64,000 bases of DNA from Neoceratodus forsteri (Eukaryota > Chordata > Ceratodontiformes > Ceratodontidae): NCBI GenBank assembly GCA_016271365.2, contig CM057458.1:199116501-199180500 (forward strand), given 5' to 3'. The notes under the pieces were generated by a model. That model saw only the letters and a list, made by a program, of their open reading frames with translations, was not told the origin of the DNA and ran no database searches. Numbering within the stretch: the stretch's first letter is position 1; the number at the start of each line of letters is the position of its first letter. Shown piece by piece: positions 1 to 10,254 of the stretch. The translations under genes were made by a program, and so were the position numbers.

Positions 1-400
1 CAATCCTCCAGTGTTGCCATGTTATAAGAGAAACCCCCACAGTCCGCGTGGGTCTACCGTGCCACTTTCAATAATAATTACCTGGTTTTCATGTTATTTT
101 TCTTTGTTTTTCATCCATAGCTGTCCTGCGTCCCTGTGCTCACTCTTGTGACTGCTATGTGTTCCTGTTGCTCCTACTGCATGTTGATGTGAGGTGGGAA
201 ACATCTGCTGTCAATGTTCCTTACTAAACATCACACTGATGTGCAGGCTGCAGCGCGAATGCTTGTAAGCCATGCGGGGTATGTGTTCACGAGTTCCATC
301 AAAAAAATATTAATACTAGAAAGTAAAATGATTTGGAACTAAATTTAATTGCGATTCCTCTATTTGGGGACTGCATGTACAGCCACAGAAATGAGAGCAG
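1..400. other. No recognised feature
   Basis: AT-rich non-coding sequence. I see no conserved coding frame, repeat terminus or RNA fold here. Confidence 0.5.
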
Positions 401-1440
401 GTAAGCAGCAAACATCACTTGCTCTTAGTTTCATTAACCATCTATCAATGTCTGTTGCTACTCCCAGTTGCTGCTACCCTTGTTGATCCTCCCTCCCTCT
501 CAGCACTCCCCAACATACCACTGACACTGGGGATGCCCAGCCCCCCAGTATCACTGTTGTCTTGCCATGTGAAAAAAAAGAAAACTCCCTCATCATTTAT
601 TTCTTTTTTTAATCCTGTAAAAAAGAAAACCGACCATCGCTGTCTGTTGCCCCATTAGTCCCCCCACCTGAACCTCCCATTCATCACCCCAACCCCCACC
701 CACAAGCCCTTACTTACCCAATGGAGGTCCAATGCTGTAATCCTCTGTGGACTGCAAACACATCTTCACTCTTCAAAACAGTACTGTGAACTGAGAAAAT
801 CAGGTATGCGGTTCAATGTATTTCAATGGGGTTTTGACCTTAATGGCATAATGTGGCCATTTTTGCATATTTGTGCCCCAAATTTTCAGCATGATTTTTT
901 GGGGATCACAGCTCATGAACAATTACAGTGAAATTAGGCAAATCTACCACAAAAGTAATTTCACAGTCACTGTACGAAATCACCTTTCGGGCAGGAGTTG
1001 AAAATTTTCTCTGCCCTTGTTCATGAGGCATGGTAATAAGGATTCTATGTTGAAAATCTGGTGTAAAAATATTAAAAAACAGCAAAGTTATGAGCCTACA
1101 TTGAATTTTCTGAACGCAGGCTCATAGCTTTGGTAATTTTCAACATAGCCATTTCTTTACAGCACCTCATGAATGTGAGAGTTGTCATTTTTCAAATCCT
1201 TGCCAAAATATGCTTTTGTATCCTGAAAAGTAATTTCACAGTCACTGCGCGAAATCACTTTTCAGGCAGGAGTTGAACCTTTTCTCTATACGGTTCATAT
1301 GGTGGGGCCATAAGAAAGCTATGTTGACAATCTGGGGCAAAAATATTAAAAACAACATAGTTATGAGCCTGCATTGACATTACAAATGCATGCTCCTAAC
1401 TCTGGTAATACATAACCCACAAAGTGCACCACAATGCATC
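400..1440 (+). repeat. Dispersed non-coding repeat, family A, copy 1
   Basis: This stretch matches, in opposite orientation, the block at about 19535-20720. Shared blocks in order are an A/T-rich segment near 560-630, a segment near 810-900 (CAATGTATTTCAATG, then CATAATGTGGCCATTTTTG) and the phrase CTCATGAACAAT. Inside it two related segments, about 950-1110 and 1215-1390, form a direct repeat with a period near 270 bp. Each carries AAGTAATTTCACAGTCACTG, a GGCAGGAGTTGAA motif and ATGTTGA-AATCTGG. It has no coding capacity. It could be a non-autonomous DNA transposon or a long satellite-like interspersed repeat; termini are not resolved. The 79-codon frame at 419-658 is not supported as a gene. 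Confidence 0.6.
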
Positions 1441-1930
1441 TAGTACCCCAGGGCTTCTATACCAGTGGTGAACATCTGGCATTGACAAGTGCTTGTTACT
1501 ATGTTGGGAGCCAGACATGCTGGAATGCCCCGTGGAGCATGAATTGGCAGTGTTAAGTCACATTTTGAACAAAATGATTCCCCCACAGATGTGGGATGTG
1601 GTCTGGCTGAGTATGCATGGCTGCTCTGGGTTTGAAAATTTCCTTAAGCACAAGAGTATTGAGGAAAGGTATTGGGCCAGGCCAGGTAGTGACACAAGAA
1701 CATTTGTTTGTCACTTTCCCTTATATTCACTGCTTTTGGGATTTCCTCACTGATTCTTCTGATCTCCCACATTTCAGGTCTATATTGTAACAGGATTTAG
1801 ATTTAGGGATAGTTCCATCTGCCTGGAGTATTTTCAATCCATAGACTATGTGTTCTATTCCATATTGAAGTTTTGTATATGGCAATCTAGACGTGCCTTT
1901 TCTTTACAGAAAAATACTGCATCCTATAAT
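1440..1930. other. No recognised feature
   Basis: Non-coding sequence. An 86-codon frame at 1493-1753 shows no recognisable domain, no splice context and no second copy. Confidence 0.45.
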
Positions 1931-1934
1931 TAAG

Positions 1935-2084
1935 CAATAATCCATGACGGGGTCTGAGTTATGGTGGTATTTAAAGTTGTGCATGCCTGGTGTAGTTCGG
2001 ACATGAGGCTGCAGGCCAAGTGAATAAACCACACCAAAATTGGGTAAATCCCACCATAAACCATACCCTGGAGTGGATAATTAC
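1935..2084. repeat. Foldback MITE, tip family CTCCAGGGT, copy A (diverged)
   Basis: The left half (AATAATCCATGACGGGGT ... TTATGGTGG) is an imperfect inverted copy of the right half, which reads CCACCATAAACCATACCCTG then GAGTGGATAATTA. The centre holds CATGAGGCTGCAGGCCAAG, which recurs almost unchanged at the centre of copy C (9911-10050). The tip CCCTGGAGT is shared with the copies at 7127-7265, 9911-10050 and 60622-60770. With no coding capacity and a hairpin form it is a MITE-like foldback element. The mobilising transposase family is unknown. Confidence 0.65.
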
Positions 2085-3520
2085 AATTATACAATGTCCC
2101 CCATCACTTTTTGTGACACAAAATAAAGAAAAATTATTTTTTTGACAGTTTAAATAATTTTTATTGAATTTATTGTTGTGCCACAAAAAATAGTTCCCTG
2201 TTGCTGGATAGCTATTGAGGAGACCTCTCCTAAATGAGATAGTGATATGGTTACAAGAATACAGTGATAGTGTTGTATTTTTTTTTTGGTTTAATTTTGT
2301 CATATCACACAGACTCTAGAGATGTACAGTATGCTGGCAGAGGTGAGCGGTTGGGAGACCGAGAGGCAGTATGAGTGTCAACCCTGTTCAGTACTATGAT
2401 AGCTGTGCTGAATGGGGAGCTGACATGTTTTTTTTTTTTTTGGTGTTAATTATTTTTACTTTATGAGTTAGGTAGCATGGGCCCTTTATTGAAGTGTGGG
2501 TGGGTGCTCCTCAGGTCACTTCTGGAGGTTAAGTGGGGGTTGCAGCTCTGAACGTGGGTTCAAGTGGCTTCTTATCAAGAAACAGAGAGCAAGTGGAGTG
2601 GTGTTGCTAAAACTAACACTGTGCAGGGACCGGTGGTTTTTGGGAGAGAGCTGGGAGGTGGGAGACAATGCTGAGGAGCAGGTATTATCTCACACAAATG
2701 GATTTGTTTTCTGTTGCAATTTACCGATGATTCAATATGGCGGGATTTGTGTTTTGATTTTTGGGGGATCATAGTGATGCTCTTTAAACTTGCCATTGGT
2801 GAAGCAGTTCACTGGCACCTCTTGCTGTGGTTATGCTAGGATTTACCATGGCAGAAAGGTGCTAGTCAGCCAATTAGATTGTGGCATTCTTGGACCCTGT
2901 TGTATAATGAACTATTTCCTTATATTCAGTTGGCTCTTTAGAATGTATGTGCATCTGATACTACTTCAGTGACTAAACTTCACCTGAAAGCTCTTTGGAA
3001 AGGCTTTCTGCAGTCATTTTTGTGCTTATAACTTATACTCCATACCTTTTTCTTTGGTCCCGGTGCAATGAGAGGCACCTTCCCTCCCTTTTTCCTCTTG
3101 TGGATTTCGGTTTATATATGAGGGGATGTATTTGCAGTTGTTTGGAATCTGTTTATATTTTTGCTTATGTACTTTTAATTTTTTCCTTTTATCATTTTGA
3201 CATATTCTTTTATGAATGTATTGTTCTTTCTTTGTTTTTTGAGCTTTGTTTTATTTTATTTTAGTCTGATTGTTTGTTTTTGTTTTTCATTCGATAAAAC
3301 TATTCCCCTACTCTTCATTGATAAGTGCCACGGGATTTTTAACTTCCACCTGGACAGTGACCAGAGATGGGCAGAAGGGACCTTGGTTTAGCATCTCATC
3401 TGAAGGATGGAACCTCCACAGTGCAGCACCCCCCTCATACTGTACTGCAGTGTCAGCTATGAGTATTGTCCCAAGTACCTGCTGTGGGGCTAGGACCTAT
3501 GTCCTTCTGATCTTTCAGCC
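2085..3520. other. No recognised feature
   Basis: T-rich non-coding DNA with poly-T runs near 2281 and 2429. Short frames between 2496 and 3626 have no domain signature and are rich in F/L/I, as expected from T-rich sequence. Confidence 0.5.
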
Positions 3521-3526
3521 CTATAG

Positions 3527-3620
3527 GTTTATTTATTTAGCTTTTGTTGACCAGGTAAGTACACTAGACAAGACAATTGCCTATTTTCAGGTACGACTCA
3601 GGAGAATACAGGAATTACAG
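3527..3620 (-). mobile_element. LINE 3' tail (type T2)
   Basis: Read on the minus strand this ends in an AAATAAATAAA tail preceded by CTTACCTGGTCAACAAAAG and a CTGAAAATAGGCA block. The same tail recurs near 15265-15355, 40548-40640, 51365-51460 (all minus) and 55840-55920 (plus). At 40548 it forms the 3' end of a LINE with recognisable reverse transcriptase, so this is probably a 5'-truncated LINE. The upstream boundary is unclear and may reach about 3900. Confidence 0.6.
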
Positions 3621-3630
3621 GTTTAAATAC

Positions 3631-3717
3631 ATAGGACAACATGATACAGATGAAAACATCTTACAAGTCATGTGAGGACAACATGATATAGATTAAAACA
3701 GCTTACAAGTCATGTAA
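3631..3717. repeat. Two-unit tandem duplication, about 44 bp
   Basis: A unit beginning AGGACAACATGATA and ending TTACAAGTCATGT occurs twice in a row with a few substitutions. It probably lies in the untranslated part of the LINE whose tail is at 3527. Confidence 0.7.
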
Positions 3718-3908
3718 GGCATAGTTTTGTACAGTATGTACACAACAGAATAAAACATGTAGCGGCTAAGAGCAGTACAAAAGGTACAAGTTGATAAGCA
3801 GCAACACTATTTACAACTTAACGGCCCAAGGGAGTCGAGACTTTGTCCAGAACATAGGTGAGCATGTTACCTACTGAGGCACAAGAATAAGCAATATGGA
3901 GCACTAAA

Positions 3909-3936
3909 AATAATATATATATATATATTATATATA
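3909..3936. repeat. AT microsatellite
   Basis: A run of alternating TA dinucleotides followed by a poly-T run ending near 3953. Confidence 0.8.
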
Positions 3937-4440
3937 ACTTTTTTTTTTTTTTTACTGGGATATGTGGCAGTTCTCGGAGCACTGCCCTATCCCACATTCT
4001 ACTGTACCACTTGCCTGGGGCAGGGATCTACTCTGTGGTTAACCTTGGTGGCATCCAGCTAGGCTTTGCCCCTGAACTTCCACATATGCTTCTTTGTGGA
4101 CCTCTGTACTTGCATATTGGGGCAGCTGTAGCCAAGAATGCTGCCAAGGGCTGAAGTGTCTCATGGTGTGGAACTCTACAACTCAGATATGTATGGTTTG
4201 TGCCTATCCATTTTTTTTGTGTGGATTGGGCCTATAGAAATCTGTACTCAAATTATGCATGCAACGGGGAAAATGTAAAAAAAATCTGATGACATTTGTT
4301 TTGTGAAGAAAAATACTGATAACTGAGATATTTAGGTACACTCTAAATTTCATAGCCCAAAGATTTACAGATAGTTTCTAGAAGAAGCATCGAACAGACT
4401 CTGGATTTAGATAAAACCTTTCATGCATGAACAAGTGCTT

Positions 4441-4620
4441 GTGTGATTTAATGGTTTGAGCACTGACTTGGGAACTAGGACCCTGGTAGAGCCATATATA
4501 CTCACTGTGTGACTTTAGGTAAGTCACTTAACCTCTCAGTGCTCCAGCCCACTCAGCTGCAGAAATGGGCAGTAGCAGGACCCCACAGGAAACAAGATGT
4601 TGCGTCTCAGCTGGCCTATC
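4441..4620 (+). mobile_element. CORE-SINE (MIR-like)
   Basis: The left part resembles a decayed tRNA-derived head (TTAATGGTTTGAGCACTGAC, then GACCCTGGTAGAGCC). The right part carries the diagnostic core block: CTGTGTGACTTTAGGTAAG, then TCACTTAACCTCTCAGTGCT, then CAGAAATGGGCAG. This is the CORE domain of MIR and related vertebrate CORE-SINEs. The copy has no clear target-site duplication and is old. A MIR-like CORE-SINE is the best call; the subfamily cannot be set by eye. Confidence 0.8.
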
Positions 4621-4849
4621 CTAGGTAAAAAAAAAAAAAAAACATAAAAAAAGTATCTCCAAAGCAATAGGTTAGATACTGATACCATAGTGATAGGACT
4701 CAGGTAAATGTACTGGCCGGTACTGTATATCATCAGTGATATCCAACACACTATGGTGGAGAATGCAATGGCATGGAAAACATTTTACTTATAAGGGGAA
4801 ATGCTGGCCAGCATATGGAGGTGATGTTCTACACCTTCCAAAAAGTGCC

Positions 4850-5110
4850 ATGGGATTGCAGCAGACAAAATGTAGACTACATCCGATACAATCTAAGGTT
4901 TCAGTACAGGGACACAAACCTGTTTAGTGGTTTAGGCGGTAAGAGTTGTGAGGAGAGACCGGGCTTACTTACATTGTTTAACCTAGAAAAGGGAAGGCTG
5001 AGAGGGGACATGAGCAGGGGTTTCTGAATACTAAATGGGGTAGACAGGGTGGTGTATACACAGATGTTTGAGCTGGTGATTGCAAACAGAACTAGACAGC
5101 ATGCCCTCAA
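4850..5110 (+). mobile_element. CR1 LINE fragment (C-terminal RT region)
   Basis: Translation around 4925-5110 gives a GLLTLFNLEKGRLRGDM-like segment followed by a ...NRTRQHALKYF-like end. This corresponds to the conserved region of CR1 ORF2 downstream of reverse transcriptase (in other copies here LNMYTLEQRRERGDMIETFK). Frames are broken by stops. The fragment stops before the CR1 3' UTR and abuts an opposite-strand CR1 at about 5112. Confidence 0.65.
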
Positions 5111-5111
5111 A

Positions 5112-6110
5112 TACTTCGAGCTGAGCTGTATTTTTGTGCCCTTACTCTGTCTCGCCCATGTTTGAAACTCTCCATGGTGTTTATGCCCACCACCTCAACA
5201 GGCAGACTGTTCTATGGCTCTGCCACCCTTTCAGTAAAGTAACAGTTTTTCACATCCCTCCTGAAGCTCCCTCCTCGCAGTTTCCATTCATGCCTGTATA
5301 TCATTGAGCTGGTGCTCCTACTGAATATCTCAGTATGGGGCACTATATTTATGCTTTTCAGGGACTGAAAAGGTTAGTCATATCCCCCTCTCTCTTCTGG
5401 CCTCCAGTGAGTACATGTTTAATGCTGTCAGCTGCTCCTCATAGGATACTCCCTGAAAGCTCTGTGTCATCTTCATTGATCTTCTCTTCACAGCATCACG
5501 CCTGTCCTTGTCCTTTCTTAGGTGAGGGCTCCAGAACTGGACACAGTATTCCAGGTGTGGCCTCACTAGGGATTGATAAAGGTGGAGGAGTGCCACCCTG
5601 CTTCTACTATCTATACCCCTCCCTATACACCCCAACATCTTGCTTGCTTTGCTGTAGGCTTTGATGCACAGGCTTGACTGTTTTAGGGTGTCACAAATAA
5701 TGACTGTCAGGTCCTGCTCTTCTGTAGTGGTACTAAGTTTAACCCCATTTAGTCAGTACTCTGTTCAGGGGTTACCTTTTCCCAGGTGCATTACCTTATA
5801 CTTCTTTGCATTAAACTTCAGTTGCCACATTTTTGACCATCTCTCTAGCCTTGGAGGTCATGTTGCAGTCCCTAACTCCCTCAGTGCTATCCACCCTTCT
5901 GCCAAACTTAATGTCATCAGCATAGAGGGGAAACTTACCCTGGATTCCTTCGCCAATATCACTAATGAACATGTTGAAAAGGGCTGGGCCCAGGACCAAT
6001 CCCTGTGGTACCCCACTTATGACCGCTCCCTCCATTGACCTTACTCCATTGACAATGACTCTCTGTTGCCTAACCTTAAGCCAATTTCCCACACAGATGT
6101 CATAGGGAGA
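5112..6110 (-). mobile_element. CR1 LINE fragment, reverse transcriptase to C-terminus
   Basis: On the minus strand from 6105 downward the translation gives GVPQGLVLGPALFNMFISDI, then PLYADDIKFG with the catalytic Asp pair near 5920, then [27 protein letters not shown] and a KMTQSFQGVSYEEQLTALNMYS-like block near 5440. These are the palm and post-RT blocks of CR1 ORF2. Frame changes separate the 123-codon frame (6182-5811) from the 86-codon frame (5638-5378). Neither the endonuclease nor the CR1 3' UTR is present. It is a dead fragment. Confidence 0.85.
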
Positions 6111-6178
6111 ATGACATTGAGGATTACACAGTATAAGTAGAGGTAGCATTCCAGCTGATAAGCTTGGACGTTTGCCCA

Positions 6179-6215
6179 TCATTCATTCATTCATTCATTT
6201 ATTCATTCATTCACT
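6179..6215. repeat. ATTC/TTCA microsatellite
   Basis: Tandem CATT tetranucleotides with a few interruptions. A similar short ATTC run sits at about 7270-7290, next to MITE copy B. Confidence 0.8.
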
Positions 6216-7126
6216 CATGCATTATACAATGGCAAGAAAGAATGCTGGGCTGTGATTGGTTATCCCAGCATAACATCCTGACTTTAGTCCCAGCACAGTC
6301 ATGACTGCATTTAATGTTAAAAAAATCAGTCCATAGCTGTCTCCGCCACTGGCTTCAGCAATCCCCGCACCACTCCACAAAGACAGCAAGCCCCCCTTCA
6401 CTGTCTGCAATTACAATTTGTGCTGTAAGACATCAGATACCTCACACAGTCCATAAGGCTATCAAGAGTTCACACCCTCCAGTGAAGCAAGCACACCAAG
6501 TGAGTTTTTTTTCTTGCATTTAAATAAACTGCACAGGAAACTGCCACACTGAGCAGCTTCTCCTGATGGTGACATGTGCACCAGCACATCCTCCATTCCC
6601 CAACCTGCTTCAAGTCATCCGTACTGCCCAGCACTTTCATTTGTGTGCTGAGCTTTCTCCCAGTACAAAACAGAAATACTAGAAAGTGTACTGGGAGAAC
6701 ATAAAACAACAAATTGTATTGAAACCTTTTTGGCTACTGGGGTGCTAGCGTGTGCATGGGTCAACAGTGCTGTACTCTTGGCTTCACGGCAAAGTTGAAC
6801 TGAAAACTGCCATCTATTTGTTTTCTTCAGTTTTTAAAGCATACCAATATAACTGACCAGAAGGGAAGGGTAAAAAGGCAAAGAAAAACACAAAAATGGA
6901 GATGGACAAACAGTGGAAGACAGTGTGGGGGGCAGGGGGGAGGATAGAGAAGCACAGAGCTATGGGCAGCATACAGTAAGCATGCTACCTGCTGGAGAAG
7001 TAGAAAAGGAACTCCTTTTTCTTTAAACACTTCTCCACACTAGTAAATCAGTAAAAAAAAGAAAATGTAAAACTATATTGCTTGCATTTTGTATATTCTA
7101 AATTTAACAAGCCATTGTATCATAGG
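6216..7126. other. No gene; one short hairpin
   Basis: Non-coding. A perfect 12-bp stem (TTCTCCCAGTAC with GTACTGGGAGAA) occurs at about 6655-6699. A purine-rich stretch runs from about 6890 to 6950. No coding signature was recognised. Confidence 0.45.
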
Positions 7127-7265
7127 AATAATGCACTCCAGGGTGGTTGTCGTGCTGGGATAATGTCCCTTCTTGGGTGTTGGACACACTTAGCCTGTGG
7201 ACTCGTGCCCAGCTACCCAAGGTGGAACGTTATCCCAACATGATACCCACCGTGTTGTGCATTAT
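7127..7265. repeat. Foldback MITE, tip family CTCCAGGGT, copy B
   Basis: The ends pair as AATAATGCAC with GTGCATTAT and, further in, GCTGGGATAA with TTATCCCAACA, over a 139-bp imperfect palindrome. The left tip GCACTCCAGGGTGG matches copies C and D. No protein is encoded. This is the expected form of a non-autonomous DNA transposon, family undetermined. Confidence 0.7.
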
Positions 7266-9905
7266 GCCTTTATTCGTTCATTCATTCATTTTAAAAGTTT
7301 TACAGAAAAGACATACAGAGCTCATAGCAGCTTGTTTGCAGAAGGAGTACAGATGATCAAAAACAGTACATAGTACAATTAGTATAAATAAAGCATAAAC
7401 AGTAAAATAAAAGTAAAATATATCAAAACAATAGCAGTTCCATAGAGATTATGACCGTTACGCAGTAATGCATAACAGCTAGTTGCAGTCAAGGGGACAG
7501 TACGGGGTCTTGTCACAGAGCTGAAATAGTGCATAGGGTACATAGGGTAGCTGGGTAGAATCAGCAGAATTTGCAGGTGTGAGAAGAGTTATCAGGAAGG
7601 AGGGTTTTAATTAAATTGGGTATAGTCACCGCTGTGTGGTAGGAGGGGTAGACAAGACAGAACCTAAATCTCTTCCGCCATCACAATACTATGGTAATTT
7701 TTTTTCTAAATAATGTCTTCCATTCTGTTCACATGGTTAAAGTTTTTTGATAATAAGGCCCATAACATTTTAGGAGCAGCTATATATACATATATATTCC
7801 ATATTTCCATTTCTTTTGCTCTGTTAAGGCCATCAGCAGAGATAAACATGCCATGTTCAAATGAACAAACTAGTGAAGAACTGGAAGCAAAATATAGAAT
7901 ATATACAAAGACAAGCATCAGGAACAGATAAAATCCAAAGGGTACAGATTGTTGCCCTTTAGATTTCATCTTTTCCTAAAGCTTGTCTACTCATAATGTC
8001 ATAATCTACTTGTGACAGCATAATCATTTCCAATGCAACCAAATGTGATTCATAAACAGAGGATTATGACATCATGTATAAACAAGCAGCATGAGCAGAT
8101 GAAGTTTGAGGGGCAGGCGTCCTATTTTCAAACAACTGTCCTTGTACAGTAATAAAAACAAGGGGAAATACATTTAGAAACTCATGCAATCAATCTATCA
8201 ATTAATATGTTAATTCAACAAAGTAAACTGAAAAAAAAAAAAACATTGAACATAGCTCACTTACAGTTGTATCTCATGGACTGCCAAGACCCAAAAAACA
8301 AATAATCAAGTGACATAAAACAACATTTTCTGTCTAGTTTCCAAAGTTCAGATACCGTACAGTTGTCACTGGAAACTAATGACAGAGTAAGAGTAACATG
8401 ATCTAACATTTATAGCTAGATTCAACAATTTCCACCCCAAATGGAATTGTAATCAACCATCATAAAGCAAGTTGAAATGCTGAAAATATGCCCAATCTTT
8501 GGAAATGGCTTCAGGAAGAGAGAACCTGATTTAGACATACCACCAGGGCAGCTCCTGGCATAGACATACTGTAAGTACAATAGTTTGGTCAGAGATCATT
8601 TGAAAATTTTGCCCCAGACATTTCAGCAACATAAATAAAGTGTTACATGGAAGCTTTGATATTAAGCATTGTAGCCAGCTAATCTGCACAAACTGAAGGG
8701 TGAGGATCTTATGGAATAAAAAACACAGAAAATGTCTTGCATGTTTAATGGCAAGTAAACTCACCCATATACTATAGCAATAACTGAACATCTAGGTTAT
8801 AAATACCTTTTGAAGGGACACAGTCAGCCCCCCCCCCGGCCTCAAAATATCCTTAGTTTAAAAAACACATGTTATGATTGATATTTATGTATAGATTGCT
8901 GATATAACTAGTTATTTAATTATGATCCCTTTTTTTTCTTTTTAAAAATGAAAAACAGACTACCCACCATATTGGTGTTACCACACAAAAATGTGTTTGT
9001 TTACATTCCTTGATCAACTCCCATTGCATCTTTCCCGGACTTGGGAACACCCACATACAGTCTATCCTCTCATGATGCATTGGGAGGAGAGAAGACTATT
9101 GCATCATGAGTGGCTGCACTGTTTGGGGTGATAAATAATTACACCGTTAGCATGCATTTCAATTCTACTAAGAAAGGAAGCACATAAAATAACCAGCAAC
9201 ATCAATATAATGTACAGTACTTTAGAGAAAGTAGGCAATTATAAAATGTGGAGTTTTAACTAGAATTACTATAATGCAAAATTGGTTGACAGTGTCCCTT
9301 TAAGAAAAGACTTCAGAACACACTTAGGCAATAGCACCAAGTAATTCTGTCCATTACTTAACAAATAAGACGCAGATAAGAATCTTCTAACCATTGATAC
9401 CAGTAAAAATAAATTGTCGGTCGTAAATTATCAATAACATAAACCCTTTATATAGCTATTTTTTCTCATTGACAAAAACAGAATTTCTTTGATTTTAGGC
9501 TATTTACTGCTGGTTTAAAGTCAGTTTTATAACTATTCAGATTGAAAGATTCTAGTAGTGCATTTACTGTTATTGATCAAAATAGCACACTGTGAAAACT
9601 GATATTCTCAGAGGGACTTAACTGAGGAATGTAGGTACCTTTTTAGTATAAAAAGACTCTTATTTAAAGGCCTCTCTTTCTTGATACTCTTGGAAAAGCT
9701 TCTTCTTGAAGAGCCCATGATGACAACACATAGAATCTGTCAAAAAAAAAGATAATTTGTGTCCACCAGTCAACTTACATTTAATGTATTTTCAATATTT
9801 TGCTTTCAGTTTTTGATACATTAACATGAAAAATAGGATCACTGTACCCTAGATTTCATCTGGCCTGGCTACTTGTATGTGGTGGTGTACATTTGGTGGA
9901 TTATG
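7266..9905. other. Non-coding interval without recognised gene
   Basis: A possible LINE 3' untranslated remnant lies at about 7266-7480 (minus orientation, ATTC-rich start). The rest is AT-rich sequence of no obvious repeat class. A 9-bp inverted repeat (CATGATGCA / TGCATCATG) sits at about 9072-9110. Reading frames at 7706-7969 and 8531-8791 carry no recognisable domain. Confidence 0.4.
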
Positions 9906-9910
9906 TAAGG

Positions 9911-10050
9911 ATTAACCCAAGACTAGGCATGGGTTTACTGAGCATTAATGAATGCCGGGGGTTGTGAGGCATGAGGCTGCAAGCCAAGTGAATTCAACCA
10001 CCCATACCCGGATTAATGCTCAGTAAACCCATGCCCTGGAGTACAGTTAA
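9911..10050. repeat. Foldback MITE, tip family CTCCAGGGT, copy C
   Basis: GGCATGGGTTTACTGAGCAT near 9930 pairs with ATGCTCAGTAAACCCATGCC near 10016, a perfect 20-bp stem inside a ~140-bp palindrome. Outer ends read GATTAA and AGTTAAT. The loop contains GCATGAGGCTGCAAGCCAAG, which is also found at the centre of copy A. Confidence 0.8.
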
Positions 10051-10142
10051 TTTGTTTATATAAATGGGCAACTTTATTTTAGAGGTTTACCTAAAGAAAT
10101 ATTTAAAAAAAATGTTTACATGCATTTGTAATAAAACAGTTC

Positions 10143-10245
10143 TTCCACCTATTGGATTTGTCCTTCTGAGGGTGCCGTAGTTGTAGTTCTCCACTAGGTG
10201 GATTTGTCCTAATGAGGATGCCGTAGTTGTAGTTTTTTACATGTT
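10143..10245. repeat. Two-unit tandem duplication, about 52 bp
   Basis: Two adjacent units share GGATTTGTCCT and GCCGTAGTTGTAGTT, with several substitutions between them. Confidence 0.75.
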
Positions 10246-10254
10246 TCCCTGGTG

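Noticed and set aside
4850..6110. Twin-priming inversion to explain opposed CR1 pieces
   Set aside because: In twin priming the inverted 5' part lies upstream of a 3' part that keeps the 3' end. Here the order is wrong and neither fragment has a 3' UTR.
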